Counted from the stretch's first letter, positions 55,949 through 64,000 are shown. The stretch is 64,000 nt of DNA from Tsukamurella tyrosinosolvens (GCF_900104775.1 NZ_FNSA01000003.1:124001-188000), one strand, 5' to 3'. Translations and numbers: made by a program. Notes: a model not told the origin generated them from the letters alone.

Positions 55949-55967
55949 GAAGGTAACCCTAACCTAA
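55949..55967 (-). promoter_or_regulatory. IdeR/DtxR-type iron box
   Basis: On the minus strand this reads TTAGGTTAGGGTTACCTTC, matching the IdeR consensus at 15 of 19 positions. It lies 29 bases before the DUF2470 start. It should bring that gene under iron control. Confidence 0.82.
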
Positions 55968-56006
55968 TGCGGTGAGCAACCCCGGGCAAGAGTTAGGGTC
56001 ACTGTG

Positions 56007-56402
56007 ATGGCGATCGAACTGGAGTTGCTCGCGCCCCCGCGCGAGCCGATGTCCCTGGTCGACGGTCTGGCTGTGGCGGTACCGTCGGACCGCCCGAGCT
56101 GCACCTACGCGCCCGGCGATCCCACGGCGCTCGCGGAGTTCCTCGTGCACGGCGTGCACGACGAGGGGCCCGGCTTCGAGATCGCGGTGGCGAACGCCGA
56201 CGAGGCCGTGGCGGTCCTGTGCGCCACCGTCGCGGCGCTGACCGGCGACGACATCCCGGCCGCCCTCGCCGCACCCGACGAGGCGCGGCTGGCCGCGCTC
56301 AACCCCATGGCGCAGGACGCGGTGCGTGAGCGACTGCGCCACGTCGTGACGCCCGACCCGCAGGCGCTCACCGACCGCCTGCACGCGCTGGGCCTGCGGT
56401 AA
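56007..56402 (+). CDS. Hypothetical protein
   Basis: This is a 131-residue protein, MAIELELLAPPREPMSLVDG, continuing as an alanine/aspartate-rich mixed alpha/beta fold (PGFEIAVANADEAVAVLCAT) with no membrane helix. It lies divergent from the DUF2470 gene and near its iron box, so the two may share iron control. A GTG at 56004 is an equally possible start. It ends 2 bases before the stop of the convergent next gene. No family is recognised. Confidence 0.6.
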   Translation: MAIELELLAPPREPMSLVDGLAVAVPSDRPSCTYAPGDPTALAEFLVHGVHDEGPGFEIAVANADEAVAVLCATVAALTGDDIPAALAAPDEARLAALNPMAQDAVRERLRHVVTPDPQALTDRLHALGLR

Positions 56403-56403
56403 C

Positions 56404-57384
56404 TCAGGACACCTGGTCGACGGGGACGGTCCAGGCCGTCCGGCACACCTCGAGGGTGGGGGAGAGGCGGCCGCGGTCGAACCAGCTCTGCGCCGTGCCG
56501 CGGGCCAGGACGGGCTCGTTCGACGTCGCGGAGATGATCGTCCACGACGCGGACTCGGCGGAGGCCTCGTCCAGGTCGCGCGCCTGGATGCCGTGGCCCA
56601 CCAGTTTCGCGAGCGTGCCGCCCGCGAGACACAGGTCCTGGACGTGGCGGCGACGCAGGTGCTCACCGCCCTGAGGGCTGGTCGGTCCGCCCGCCAGGCG
56701 GACGAGGGCATCGACGTCGGCGGCGACGCCGCTGCGGCGCTCCGTGCGCCCCGCCACGTCGAGCGCGAGCCACATCAGTGCGCCGCCCGCCTGGTTGCCG
56801 ATGCCCGCGCGGGCCCGGTCGTAGTTCATGAACGTCACGCCGTCGCAGGTGATGATGCTGTCGATGCGCCGGCTCGCCGTGCACGCCCCGCCGACGGTGC
56901 CGTCGGCCGCGGGGACGACGACGTCCACCCGGACGGCGGGCAGGCCCCACATGCCGCCGAGGCACGCGACCGCGGCGTCGGCGAACGCCTCCATCGCGGC
57001 CTGGTCGGTCGACCACGCCGGGAGCGGGCACGCCGCCGGCGCGGTGAGAGTCGTCGTGAACAGGCTGTTCGCGGTGATCTGATCGATGCTGGGCGCGGGC
57101 GGCGGCGTGGCCGCGCCGGTGATCCCGGGCAGCGGCGCCGCATCGTCCCGGCCGGACTTCGAGACCGCGGCCCAGCCGACGGCGCCCGCGAGGAGGACGA
57201 CGGCGACGGCCAGCGTCAGCCAGCCGGCGAGTCCGAGGCGGCGCGGGTTCCGCACGTCGCCGGTGCCGTACAGGCCGTTCGTGTACGGGCTGCCGGTGGG
57301 CAGCCGGTCCGAGCGCCACGGATTCGGGCCCGTCGGTGCCGGTCCGGAACTGATCCGGTCCAGTGGGTTCTCGTCCTCCGCCAT
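56404..57384 (-). CDS. Membrane-anchored protein, degenerate neutral zinc metallopeptidase-like
   Basis: This 326-residue protein starts at an ATG after GGGAGGG. About 60 cytoplasmic residues with a Pro/Gly-rich stretch precede one membrane helix (LTLAVAVVLLAGAVGWAAVS). The outer domain contains CPLPAWSTDQAAMEAFADAA, AVACLGGMWGLPAVRVDVVV and RRHVQDLCLAGGTLAK. These recall the actinobacterial YpfJ/PF04228 zincins. Where those have HEYGHHVQ, this reads GGALMWLALDVAG, so the zinc site is lost. It may be a pseudo-protease with a binding role. Confidence 0.6.
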   Translation of the reverse strand: MAEDENPLDRISSGPAPTGPNPWRSDRLPTGSPYTNGLYGTGDVRNPRRLGLAGWLTLAVAVVLLAGAVGWAAVSKSGRDDAAPLPGITGAATPPPAPSIDQITANSLFTTTLTAPAACPLPAWSTDQAAMEAFADAAVACLGGMWGLPAVRVDVVVPAADGTVGGACTASRRIDSIITCDGVTFMNYDRARAGIGNQAGGALMWLALDVAGRTERRSGVAADVDALVRLAGGPTSPQGGEHLRRRHVQDLCLAGGTLAKLVGHGIQARDLDEASAESASWTIISATSNEPVLARGTAQSWFDRGRLSPTLEVCRTAWTVPVDQVS

Positions 57385-57471
57385 GCGCCCTCCCGCTTCT
57401 GCAAGAACGAAATGACTGTACTGAATCACCGGAGGCCCGCCCCGACGCGGTCACCCCGCTAGGCTCGTGGC

Positions 57472-58404
57472 GTGACGCGCATCGCCTACTTCGGCCCCGA
57501 GGGGACGTTCACCGAGATGGCGCTGCTCCAGTGCCAGGACCTCGCCGCCCGTGGCGTGATGGCGGTGCCGGGCGTCGAGCTCGTCGGGGCCGAGCGGATC
57601 AGCGCCCCCAGTCAGGTGGCCGCCCTCGAGATGGTGGCCGACGGTGCCGCGGACCTCGCGTGCGTGCCCATCGAGTCGTCGGTCGAGGGGCCCGTGACCC
57701 CCACGCTGGACACCCTGGGTTTCGGTGCGCCGCTGCAGATCTTCGCCGAGACCGACCTGGCCGTGGCCTTCTCCATCGCCTCCCCGAAGCCGCTCGACGA
57801 GGCGCGCACCGTGGGCGCCTATCCCGTGGCGGCGGCGCAGGTGCGTGCCTGGCTCGCCGCGAACATGCCGCAGGCGCAGGTGGTTCCGGCCGCCTCGAAC
57901 GCCGCGGCCGCGCTGGACGTGGCCGAGGGGCGCATCGACGCCGGCGTCACGACCGCCCTCGCCGCCCGGATGTACGACGTGCCCGAGGCCGCCACCGGTG
58001 TGGCGGACGTCGCCGACGCCCGCACGCGGTTCGTGCTGTGCGGCAAGCCCGGTCCGGCGCCGGCGCGCACCGGCAGCGACTGCACCGCCGTGGTGATCGA
58101 CGTGCCCAGCCGGCCCGGATCCCTGGCCCTGGCCATGGCTGAATTCGCTTTGCGCGGTGTCGATCTCACCCGCATCGAGTCGCGGCCCAAGCGAACGGTG
58201 TTCGGCAGCTACGTCTTCCACTTCGACTGCGTCGGCCACATCGACGATCCCGCGGTCGGTGAGGCGCTGCGCGCCCTGCACCGCGTGTGCGACGACGTCC
58301 GGTTCCTCGGCTCCTGGCCGCGTCCCGGCGGGCCGGGCACGGCCCCCGTCGACCCCGGCGACTCCGAGGAGTGGTTCGACGGCCTGCGCAGGGGCGAACG
58401 ATGA
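57472..58404 (+). CDS. pheA: Prephenate dehydratase
   Basis: This 310-residue enzyme converts prephenate to phenylpyruvate in phenylalanine synthesis. The catalytic domain has AYFGPEGTFTEMALLQC at the start, VPIESSVEGPVTPTLDTLG and the Thr-Arg-Phe motif DARTRFVL (about residue 184). A C-terminal ACT domain (TAVVIDVPSRPGSLALAMAE, ESRPKRTVFGSYVFHFDC) allows phenylalanine feedback. It starts at a GTG. Its stop overlaps the phosphatase start in ATGA. Confidence 0.95.
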   Translation: MTRIAYFGPEGTFTEMALLQCQDLAARGVMAVPGVELVGAERISAPSQVAALEMVADGAADLACVPIESSVEGPVTPTLDTLGFGAPLQIFAETDLAVAFSIASPKPLDEARTVGAYPVAAAQVRAWLAANMPQAQVVPAASNAAAALDVAEGRIDAGVTTALAARMYDVPEAATGVADVADARTRFVLCGKPGPAPARTGSDCTAVVIDVPSRPGSLALAMAEFALRGVDLTRIESRPKRTVFGSYVFHFDCVGHIDDPAVGEALRALHRVCDDVRFLGSWPRPGGPGTAPVDPGDSEEWFDGLRRGER

Positions 58405-59030
58405 CGGGCCTGCTGCACCTGGTCCGGCACGGCCAGACCACCGCGAACGTCGCGCGGATCCTCGACACCCGCCCGCCCGGCGCACCGCTCACGCCCGAGG
58501 GCGCCGAGCAGGCGCGCCGGTACGGCGTCGAGCGCCCCGACGCCGCGCCCGCCGTGCTGCTGAGCTCGGTCGCGCGCCGCGCGCAGGAGACGGCCGGGCA
58601 CATCGCCGAGGCCTGGGGTGTCGAGACCGCCGCGATCGACGGGGTGCACGAGGTGCAGGCCGGCGACCTCGAGGGGTTCCACGACGAGGAATCCATCAAG
58701 GTCTTCCAGGACGTCGTGCGGCGCTGGTACTCCGGCGAGGCGACCGCCGCGATGCCCGGCGGCGAGAGCGCCGAGGACCTGCTCGCGCGGTACCTGCCCG
58801 CCGTCGACGCGATCCGCGCCGAGCACCTCCCGCGGGGCGACGCCTACCTCGTCAGCCACGGGGCCGCCATCCGGCTCGTCGGCTTCCACCTGTCCGGGGT
58901 CGACGGTGCCTACGCCCACAAGCATCACCTGCCCAACACCGGGGAGATCGTGCTCCGGCCCGTGGACGGCGGTCGCTGGGAGCTCGTGAGCTGGGCCGAC
59001 GCCCCGTCGCACCTGGATCCGATGGGCTAG
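58401..59030 (+). CDS. Histidine phosphatase (phosphoglycerate-mutase-like)
   Basis: This 209-residue protein of the histidine phosphatase superfamily has LHLVRHGQTTANVARILD (catalytic His and Arg), VLLSSVARRAQETAGHIAE and a late SHGAAIRLVGFH. It removes phosphate from a small molecule or protein; a true phosphoglycerate mutase role is less likely. It is translationally coupled to pheA, as in mycobacteria (Rv3837c-Rv3838c). Confidence 0.87.
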   Translation: MTGLLHLVRHGQTTANVARILDTRPPGAPLTPEGAEQARRYGVERPDAAPAVLLSSVARRAQETAGHIAEAWGVETAAIDGVHEVQAGDLEGFHDEESIKVFQDVVRRWYSGEATAAMPGGESAEDLLARYLPAVDAIRAEHLPRGDAYLVSHGAAIRLVGFHLSGVDGAYAHKHHLPNTGEIVLRPVDGGRWELVSWADAPSHLDPMG

Positions 59031-59036
59031 GACCCG

Positions 59037-59744
59037 TCAGCTGAAGGCGGCCTCGATGGCGATGGTCGCGGCGGCGGCGAAGCTCTTCTCGCGGTCCTCG
59101 GACGGCATCGCCTCCTCGCGGAAGAGGTGGTCGCTCACCGTGAGCACCGTCAGGGCCTCGCGGCCCTCCGCCGCGGCGACGGCGTAGAGCGCGGCGGTCT
59201 CCATGTCGACGCCGAGGACGCCGTGGTCGCGCAGCCCCTCGTGCAGGCCCGGTCGCGCCAGGTAGAAGTGGTCCGAGGAGTACACCGGGCCCACCCGCAC
59301 CGGCGTCCCGGCCCGCTCGGCGGCGTCCACCGCGGCGCGGAGCAGCGGGTACGACGCGGCGGGCGCGAACTTCACACCGGGGATGCGCGGGTCGTTGATC
59401 GCGGAGTCGGTGTGCGCGGCGGTCGCGACGATCACGTCGCCCAGCGCCAGGTCGTCCTGGAAGCCGCCCGACGTGCCGACCCGGATGATCCGCTGGACGC
59501 CGTACTCGCGGTACAGCTCCGTGGCGTAGATCGTCATCGTCGGCATGCCCATGCCGGAACCCATCACCGAGATCGGCCGACCCCCGACGGTGCCGGTGTA
59601 CGCCTCCATGCCGCGCACCTCGTTGACGAGGCGGGCGTCGTCGAACAGCGTCTCCGCGATGCGCCGGGCGCGCCGCGGGTCGCCCGGCATGAGGACGGCG
59701 GGCGCGTAGGCGTCGGGGGCGGCGGAGTTGTGCGGGGTCGGCAT
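59037..59744 (-). CDS. deoD: Purine nucleoside phosphorylase
   Basis: This 235-residue hexamer-type (PNP/UDP family) enzyme cleaves purine nucleosides with phosphate. Landmarks are APAVLMPGDPRRARRIAETL, GSGMGMPTMTIYATELYREY, VGTSGGFQDDLALGDVI and VDMETAALYAVAA with the catalytic Glu. It ends with SDHLFREEAMPSEDREKSFA. AAAGGA precedes the ATG. It is convergent with the phosphatase gene. Confidence 0.92.
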   Translation of the reverse strand: MPTPHNSAAPDAYAPAVLMPGDPRRARRIAETLFDDARLVNEVRGMEAYTGTVGGRPISVMGSGMGMPTMTIYATELYREYGVQRIIRVGTSGGFQDDLALGDVIVATAAHTDSAINDPRIPGVKFAPAASYPLLRAAVDAAERAGTPVRVGPVYSSDHFYLARPGLHEGLRDHGVLGVDMETAALYAVAAAEGREALTVLTVSDHLFREEAMPSEDREKSFAAAATIAIEAAFS

Positions 59745-59755
59745 GCGGATTCCTT

Positions 59756-59797
59756 TCAGGCCCAGCCCGGGTCGTGGAGTCGGTGGCGGCGATTCCG
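59756..59797. repeat. Duplicated 3' end of the downstream metallopeptidase gene
   Basis: This 42-base stretch resembles the end of the metallopeptidase gene that lies about 60 bases to the right (59817-59858). Read on the minus strand, both give RLHDxGWA then a stop. It lies in the gap between that gene and deoD. Confidence 0.7.
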
Positions 59798-59816
59798 GAG
59801 GGATGTGCCCGTCCGG

Positions 59817-60161
59817 TCAGGCCCAACCCAGGTCGTGCAATCGGTGGTCGTCGATACCAAAATGATGGCCGATCTCGTGCAGCACGGTCACCCGGATCTC
59901 GTGGCGCAACTGCTCCTCGGTGTCGCAGATGTCCATGAGCGCTTCGCGGTAGATGGTGATGGTGTCGGGCAAGGTGCCCACGTAGTTCCAGTCGCGCTCG
60001 GTGAGCGCGATGCCCTCGTACAGGCCGAGCAGCGTCGGCTCGTCCTCGTTGCGGTCGCGGACCAGCACCACCACGTTGTCCATGGCCTCGGCGAGCTCGG
60101 GCGGGACGTCGTCGAGGGCGTCCGAGACCCACTCCTGGAAGGCGCGGCGGGAGACGTGCAC
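59817..60161 (-). CDS. Zincin-like metallopeptidase (HExGHH family)
   Basis: This 114-residue protein is the full length of the small zincin (DUF1025/MetalloPept_2) family. It begins MHVSRRAFQEWVSDALDDVP. The zinc motif is VLHEIGHHFGIDDHRL (about 93-108), with His-Glu-His and Asp as ligands. The mycobacterial counterpart is Rv3836, of unknown substrate. It starts 3 bases after the stop of the septum-formation gene on the same strand, so they are probably one operon. Confidence 0.9.
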   Translation of the reverse strand: MHVSRRAFQEWVSDALDDVPPELAEAMDNVVVLVRDRNEDEPTLLGLYEGIALTERDWNYVGTLPDTITIYREALMDICDTEEQLRHEIRVTVLHEIGHHFGIDDHRLHDLGWA

Positions 60162-60164
60162 GGG

Positions 60165-61169
60165 CTACCGGCCGGGCGCGGGGGCCGGGGCGGGGGCGCC
60201 GGGCAAGGTGGGCATGACGGGCTTCTTGCCGTCGATGAGCAGGTCGGGGGACTTCGCGGAGCCCGTGATCGGGGTGAACGTGTTCCCGTCCTTCGACGAG
60301 GCGAGGAAGCAGATCACCGAGCGCGACCCGGCGGTCCACGACGGCTGGGAGAGCTTGTTCCAGGCCAGCTGCAGGCCCGACTTGCGCAGCCCGTCCTGCG
60401 AGCCGAACCAGCCCGTCGTGCGCGACGGGCAGATCCGGCTCAGGTACTCCTCCTGCTGCCGGTCGGTGGGCCACGACGCGTCGGGGAAGGCCTGCCGCAT
60501 GTCGATCACGGCGGTCACCTCGATGCCGTGCGGCTGCGCGCAGCCGACGGGGCCGCTGAACTGGCCGCGCGCGTCCAGCCCGATGCAGGTGCCCGGCGGC
60601 CAGGTCAGCGACTTGTCCTGATTCACCACCTTGCCCTGCACCTCCAGGGGGTTGCCGGCACCGTCGGACACCTGGATGCCGCAGCGCATCGTCCGGTCGC
60701 CCGACGCCCACGCCTTCTCGCCCGGCGCGAGCAGGCCCATCTGGAACCGGCCCTTCGGGTCGAGGCGGGTGCCGAGGTACTCGGTGACGACGGGCGGGCA
60801 CAGCTGGTCGCGCTGCGCGGCGATCACCGACTGCGTCGGGTACGGGGCGTTCTCCGGCAGGCTGCGCGCGGGCTCGCCCGCGACCTCGAACTTGTGCGGC
60901 TGCAGGCAGTCGACGGGTGCCATCGTCGTGGGGTCCTTGTCCCAGGTCAGGCACGTGCCGGGCTTGGACCGGGCGAGGGTGGTGCCGGCGGCGGCGAGCC
61001 GCGGCGCCTTCTCCTCGTTCTTCGGTTCGAACGCGCCCGTGAAGTACAGGCCCGCGCCGATCGCGAGCGCGCCCACGATCACCGCGGCCAGGACGGCGCG
61101 CACGGTGAGGGCGCCGGCGCGCCCCGTCGTCGAGGCGGGTGCGGGCTGGGTTTCGGTGTCGTCGGCCAT
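60165..61169 (-). CDS. Septum-formation (Septum_form) membrane protein
   Basis: This 334-residue protein has one N-terminal helix (VRAVLAAVIVGALAIGAGLY). Two extracellular Septum_form repeats follow, rich in paired cysteines: GTCLTWDKDPTTMAPVDCLQ with PHKFEVAGE, and GTCIGLDARGQFSGPVGCAQ with PHGIEVTAV. A short Pro/Ala tail (PGAPAPAPAPGR) ends it. It corresponds to M. tuberculosis Rv3835. It is convergent with none of its neighbours but divergent from serS. Confidence 0.85.
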   Translation of the reverse strand: MADDTETQPAPASTTGRAGALTVRAVLAAVIVGALAIGAGLYFTGAFEPKNEEKAPRLAAAGTTLARSKPGTCLTWDKDPTTMAPVDCLQPHKFEVAGEPARSLPENAPYPTQSVIAAQRDQLCPPVVTEYLGTRLDPKGRFQMGLLAPGEKAWASGDRTMRCGIQVSDGAGNPLEVQGKVVNQDKSLTWPPGTCIGLDARGQFSGPVGCAQPHGIEVTAVIDMRQAFPDASWPTDRQQEEYLSRICPSRTTGWFGSQDGLRKSGLQLAWNKLSQPSWTAGSRSVICFLASSKDGNTFTPITGSAKSPDLLIDGKKPVMPTLPGAPAPAPAPGR

Positions 61170-61256
61170 CGCCCTCCATCATGCCCGGTCCGGGCCGGGA
61201 CGGGTGGGCGGTGTAGCGGTTGGGGCGGGTCGACGGTGCCGTAATAGGCTGGTCGG

Positions 61257-62510
61257 GTGATCGACGTCAAGCTGGTACGCGAGAACCCGGACCGTGTACG
61301 CGCCTCGCAGCGCGCCCGTGGAGAGGACCCGGCGCTGGTCGACGCCCTGCTGTCCGCCGACGCGGACCGTCGGGCCGCGGTGCTGGCGGCCGACACGCTG
61401 CGGGCCGAGCACAAGGCCTCGTCGAAGTCGATCGGCAAGGCGGCGCCCGAGGACCGCAAGGCCCTCGTCGCCGCGGCGGGCGAGCTCGCCGCGAAGGTCA
61501 AGGAGGCCGAGGTCGCGCAGAGCCGCGCCGACGAGGTCTTCGACGAGGTCGCGCGGAAGATCGGCAACGTCATCATCGACGGGGTGCCCGCCGGCGGCGA
61601 GGACGACTTCGAGGTGCTCGAGCACGTGGGCGAGATCCCCGAGATCGAGAACCCCAAGGATCACCTCGAGCTGGCCGAGGGCCTGGGCCTGCTCGACATG
61701 GAGCGCGGCGCCAAGGTCTCGGGCTCGCGGTTCTACTTCATGAAGGGCTACGGCGCGCTGTTCCAGATGGCGCTGCTGCAGCTCGCGGTGCAGAAGGCCG
61801 TGGCCAACGGCTTCACGCTGATGATCCCGCCCGTGCTGGTCAAGCCCGAGGTCATGGCGGGCACCGGCTTCCTCGGCGCGCACGCCGACGAGATCTACCG
61901 CCTCGAGGCCGACGACCTGTACCTGGTCGGCACCTCGGAGGTACCGCTGGCCGGCTACCACATGGACGAGATCCTCGACCTGTCCGACGGCCCGGTGCGC
62001 TACGCCGCGCAGTCGAGCTGCTTCCGGCGCGAGGCCGGCTCGTACGGCAAGGACACGCGCGGCATCATCCGTGTGCACCAGTTCGACAAGATCGAGATGT
62101 TCGTCTACTGCAAGCCCGAGGACGCGGAGGCCGAACACCAGCGCCTGCTGAACTGGGAGAAGGAGATGCTCGCGGCGGTCGAGGTGCCCTACCGGGTGAT
62201 CGACGTGGCGGCGGGCGACCTGGGCTCGTCGGCGGCGCGCAAGTACGACAGCGAGGCGTGGGTGCCGTCGCAGGGCCGTTACCGCGAGCTGACGTCGACG
62301 TCGAACTGCACCACGTTCCAGGCGCGGCGCCTGGGCATCCGGTACCGCGATTCCGACGGTAGGCCGCAGGTCGCGGCCACGTTGAACGGGACGCTGGCGA
62401 CGACGCGCTGGCTCGTCGCGATCTGGGAGAACCACCAGCAGCCCGACGGTTCCGTCCGCGTCCCCGCCGCGCTGCAGCCGTTCATCGGAACGGACGTGCT
62501 GCGGCCGTAA
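61257..62510 (+). CDS. serS: Seryl-tRNA synthetase
   Basis: This 417-residue class II enzyme charges tRNA-Ser. It has a GTG start ([20 protein letters not shown]), an N-terminal coiled-coil arm (about 30-100), and motif 2 [20 protein letters not shown]. Motif 3 lies in [18 protein letters not shown]. The length is normal. Its 3' end overlaps the convergent MerR gene by 29 bases. Confidence 0.97.
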   Translation: MIDVKLVRENPDRVRASQRARGEDPALVDALLSADADRRAAVLAADTLRAEHKASSKSIGKAAPEDRKALVAAAGELAAKVKEAEVAQSRADEVFDEVARKIGNVIIDGVPAGGEDDFEVLEHVGEIPEIENPKDHLELAEGLGLLDMERGAKVSGSRFYFMKGYGALFQMALLQLAVQKAVANGFTLMIPPVLVKPEVMAGTGFLGAHADEIYRLEADDLYLVGTSEVPLAGYHMDEILDLSDGPVRYAAQSSCFRREAGSYGKDTRGIIRVHQFDKIEMFVYCKPEDAEAEHQRLLNWEKEMLAAVEVPYRVIDVAAGDLGSSAARKYDSEAWVPSQGRYRELTSTSNCTTFQARRLGIRYRDSDGRPQVAATLNGTLATTRWLVAIWENHQQPDGSVRVPAALQPFIGTDVLRP

Positions 62511-62880
62511 GGTCCCGGCCCGAGGCGAAGCCGGAGCACTCCGGGCACTGGGTGACGACCGGGTGTGCGCAGGTGAGCGTGTGCTCGAGGAACGCATCGG
62601 CGCGCCGCAATTCGTCGATGCGTCCGGCGATCGCCGCCCGGTGCTCGCGCAGGCGTGCGGCGCGGTCCGCCGTATCGGCGACGATCAGCTGCTTGATCTG
62701 GTCGAGCGAGAGCCCGGCGCGCTGGCACAGGAAGATCAGGCGGGCCCGCGCGACGTGCTCGTCGGAGTAGCTGCGCTGCCCGCCGGGTTCCCGCGGCGGC
62801 ACGAGTACGCCGACGTCCTCCCAGTGCCGGAGGACGTGCGTGGCCACGCCCACCTCCACCGCTGCGTCTCCGATGCGCAT
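62482..62880 (-). CDS. MerR-family regulator with C-terminal Cys pair
   Basis: This 132-residue protein has a MerR HTH ([20 protein letters not shown], then [18 protein letters not shown]). The dimer helix is followed by [17 protein letters not shown], a cysteine cluster that may bind metal or sense redox. It is divergent from the MBL-fold gene across a perfect 20-bp palindrome, and so is its likely regulator. The end overlaps serS in antisense by 29 bases. Confidence 0.85.
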   Translation of the reverse strand: MRIGDAAVEVGVATHVLRHWEDVGVLVPPREPGGQRSYSDEHVARARLIFLCQRAGLSLDQIKQLIVADTADRAARLREHRAAIAGRIDELRRADAFLEHTLTCAHPVVTQCPECSGFASGRDLTAAARPFR

Positions 62881-62893
62881 GCGTTCCGCCTTT

Positions 62894-62913
62894 ACTTCAG
62901 GTCGACCTGAAGT
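62894..62913 (+). promoter_or_regulatory. MerR operator within a 19-bp-spaced promoter
   Basis: ACTTCAGGTCGACCTGAAGT is a perfect 20-bp palindrome. It fills the gap between a -35-like TTTACT (62891-62896) and a -10-like TACCGT (62916-62921), a 19-bp spacing typical of MerR-activated promoters. Transcription would start at about 62928, the ATG of the MBL-fold gene, so that mRNA may be leaderless. Confidence 0.8.
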
Positions 62914-62927
62914 TCTACCGTAACGCC

Positions 62928-63914
62928 ATGACGGACACCACCGGACAGATCGCCACCGACCCCATCATCGACCGCGTCGCACCGACGGCCCTGAGCACGT
63001 GCTGCCGCGCGGTCGGGCAGTCGCTCGCGGGTGCCGTGCGTCCGCGCCGGCCCGATCCCGCCCGGATCGCGCGGCTGCGCGAGGCGCTCGTCGCGCCGCC
63101 GGCGTCGTCGGTGACGGTACGCCTGCGAGCGCTGCCTCAGATCCCGCGCGTCGTGCGCTCGATGACGGTGATGGAAGGCGTGCGGAGTCCGGCGACGATC
63201 CGGATGGACATGCGCACCTACGTGATCGACCACCCGTCCGCCCGGATCCTGCTCGACCCGTCGGTCGCCTCCCAGGTGCGCGAGCGGGTGCTCGGCGCCA
63301 TGCAGCCGATGCTCCGCGCCGCCGTGATGCCGTCCCCGGACGTCCTCAGCACCGTCGAGGCGCTGCACCGCGGCGGGGTGGATCCGGCGAGCGTTGACCT
63401 CGCGCTGTCGACGCACCTCCACTGGGATCACGTCAGCGGGCTACTCGACCTGCCCGCCCTGCCGCTGATGGCGCACCGTCGGGAGCACGAGTGGGCGGTC
63501 GCCGGCGAGCTGGCGCCGGCCGCGGGGGTGCGCCCCGCGCTCGCCGGCCGCACGATGGACCTGCGGGACCTCGACGGCCCGCCGGTGCTGGCGTTCCCGG
63601 CGAGCCACGACGTCTTCGGCGACGGCGCGGTCGTGCTCGTCGACCTGGCCGGGCACACCCCGGGCAGCGTCGGCGTGCTGCTGAACACCGAACGCGGGCG
63701 CGTGCTCATGGCCGGCGACGCCGTGTGGCACTCCGAGCAGCTGGTGCACGGCGCGCAGAAGGCGGCGTTCCCGGGGCTGCTCGTCGACGTCGACCGCGAC
63801 GCGACCTTCGCGACGATGATGCGCCTCATGGCGCTCCCCGGCGATGTCACGGTCGTGCCGTGCCACGATCACGACCTCGCGGCGCGCTGGGCGAAGGACG
63901 AGGGCGGTGCCTAG
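62928..63914 (+). CDS. MBL-fold metallohydrolase
   Basis: This 328-residue protein has an alanine/arginine-rich start, then the metallo-beta-lactamase fold. It has the motif STHLHWDHVSGLLDL (HxHxDH, about residue 165), a later His in LVDLAGHTPGSVGVLL and the bridging Asp in VLMAGDAVWH. The final CHDHD supplies another ligand. It may be a lactonase or a hydrolase of an acyl or thioester substrate. The operator suggests inducible control by the MerR gene. Confidence 0.88.
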   Translation: MTDTTGQIATDPIIDRVAPTALSTCCRAVGQSLAGAVRPRRPDPARIARLREALVAPPASSVTVRLRALPQIPRVVRSMTVMEGVRSPATIRMDMRTYVIDHPSARILLDPSVASQVRERVLGAMQPMLRAAVMPSPDVLSTVEALHRGGVDPASVDLALSTHLHWDHVSGLLDLPALPLMAHRREHEWAVAGELAPAAGVRPALAGRTMDLRDLDGPPVLAFPASHDVFGDGAVVLVDLAGHTPGSVGVLLNTERGRVLMAGDAVWHSEQLVHGAQKAAFPGLLVDVDRDATFATMMRLMALPGDVTVVPCHDHDLAARWAKDEGGA

Positions 63915-64000
63915 ACCTCGATCTGCTCCGCCAGCTTGGTGAGGCGGAAGCGGGCCATCGCGAGGTTGGCGCGCGAGCGGTCGAGCACCAGGTAGAGGAA
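63911..64000 (-). CDS. C-terminal fragment of an unidentified protein
   Basis: The last 29 codons before a stop at 63911 read FLYLVLDRSRANLAMARFRL and end in KLAEQIEV. The pattern recalls the end of roadblock/LC7-type or profilin-like small proteins, but this is too short for a firm call. The gene runs off the right edge. Its stop overlaps the MBL-fold stop by 3 bases (convergent). Confidence 0.5.
   Translation of the reverse strand, partial: FLYLVLDRSRANLAMARFRLTKLAEQIEV

Noticed and set aside
58852-61182. Long minus-strand frame of about 776 residues
   Set aside because: It crosses the deoD, zincin and septum-formation genes in another frame, and each of those has clear family motifs.

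Overview
The window is high-GC actinobacterial DNA from a mycolic-acid-type organism, most likely Tsukamurella or a close relative (Gordonia or Mycobacterium are alternatives). The evidence is the codon use, families typical of the group (TM0106-family nuclease, DUF5926, Septum_form protein, LCP protein, EspR-like regulator) and gene order. gltB-gltD, an EspR-like gene, sodA, glpQ1, a DUF2470 gene, pheA, a histidine phosphatase, an HExGHH metallopeptidase, a septum-formation protein and serS follow the order I recall for M. tuberculosis Rv3859c to Rv3834c. No rRNA, tRNA, CRISPR array, transposase or integrase was seen.

Layout. 1-12.1 kb holds housekeeping genes: the glutamate synthase subunits, an S4 protein, a RraA-like protein, the succinate semialdehyde dehydrogenase GabD2, an SGNH lipase and a glycosyltransferase pair. 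12.1-30.9 kb is an accessory island around a type VII secretion system (T7SS). One arm (minus strand) carries a DUF4185 lipoprotein, an EspC-like protein, EccD, a lytic-transglycosylase-like lipoprotein and EccC. The other arm (plus strand) carries a WXG100 pair, a secreted protein, a 1591-residue polymorphic toxin with a GH-E nuclease tip, an ankyrin immunity protein and several unknown genes. EccB, EccE and mycosin are absent. Base composition drops over the toxin tip and the genes after it.

31-46.5 kb returns to the conserved backbone: a RecB-like nuclease, an iron-siderophore binding lipoprotein under an IdeR-type box, an EspR-like regulator / ImmA-type metallopeptidase / MAB_1171c-family membrane protein set, an SDR, a TMEM165/GDT1 exporter behind a yybP-ykoY manganese riboswitch, sodA, small membrane proteins, an SppA-like peptidase and glpQ1. 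46.5-64 kb holds LCP, CPBP and NCS2 genes, a TetR-MFS efflux pair with a palindromic operator, an AbiEi/DUF559 gene bracketed by two 74-nt palindromic repeats, an iron-box DUF2470 gene, pheA, deoD, serS and a MerR/MBL-fold pair sharing a perfect 20-bp operator.

How the parts work together. The T7SS arms probably supply an EccC/EccD motor and membrane core, WXG100 partners, wall-acting lipoproteins, and a nuclease effector with its immunity gene; the missing membrane parts would have to come from elsewhere. Metal homeostasis recurs: two iron boxes, a Mn riboswitch and a Mn/Fe superoxide dismutase. The points most worth a second look are the unusual T7SS island, the regulator-metallopeptidase-membrane triad and the DUF559 gene with its paired palindromes.
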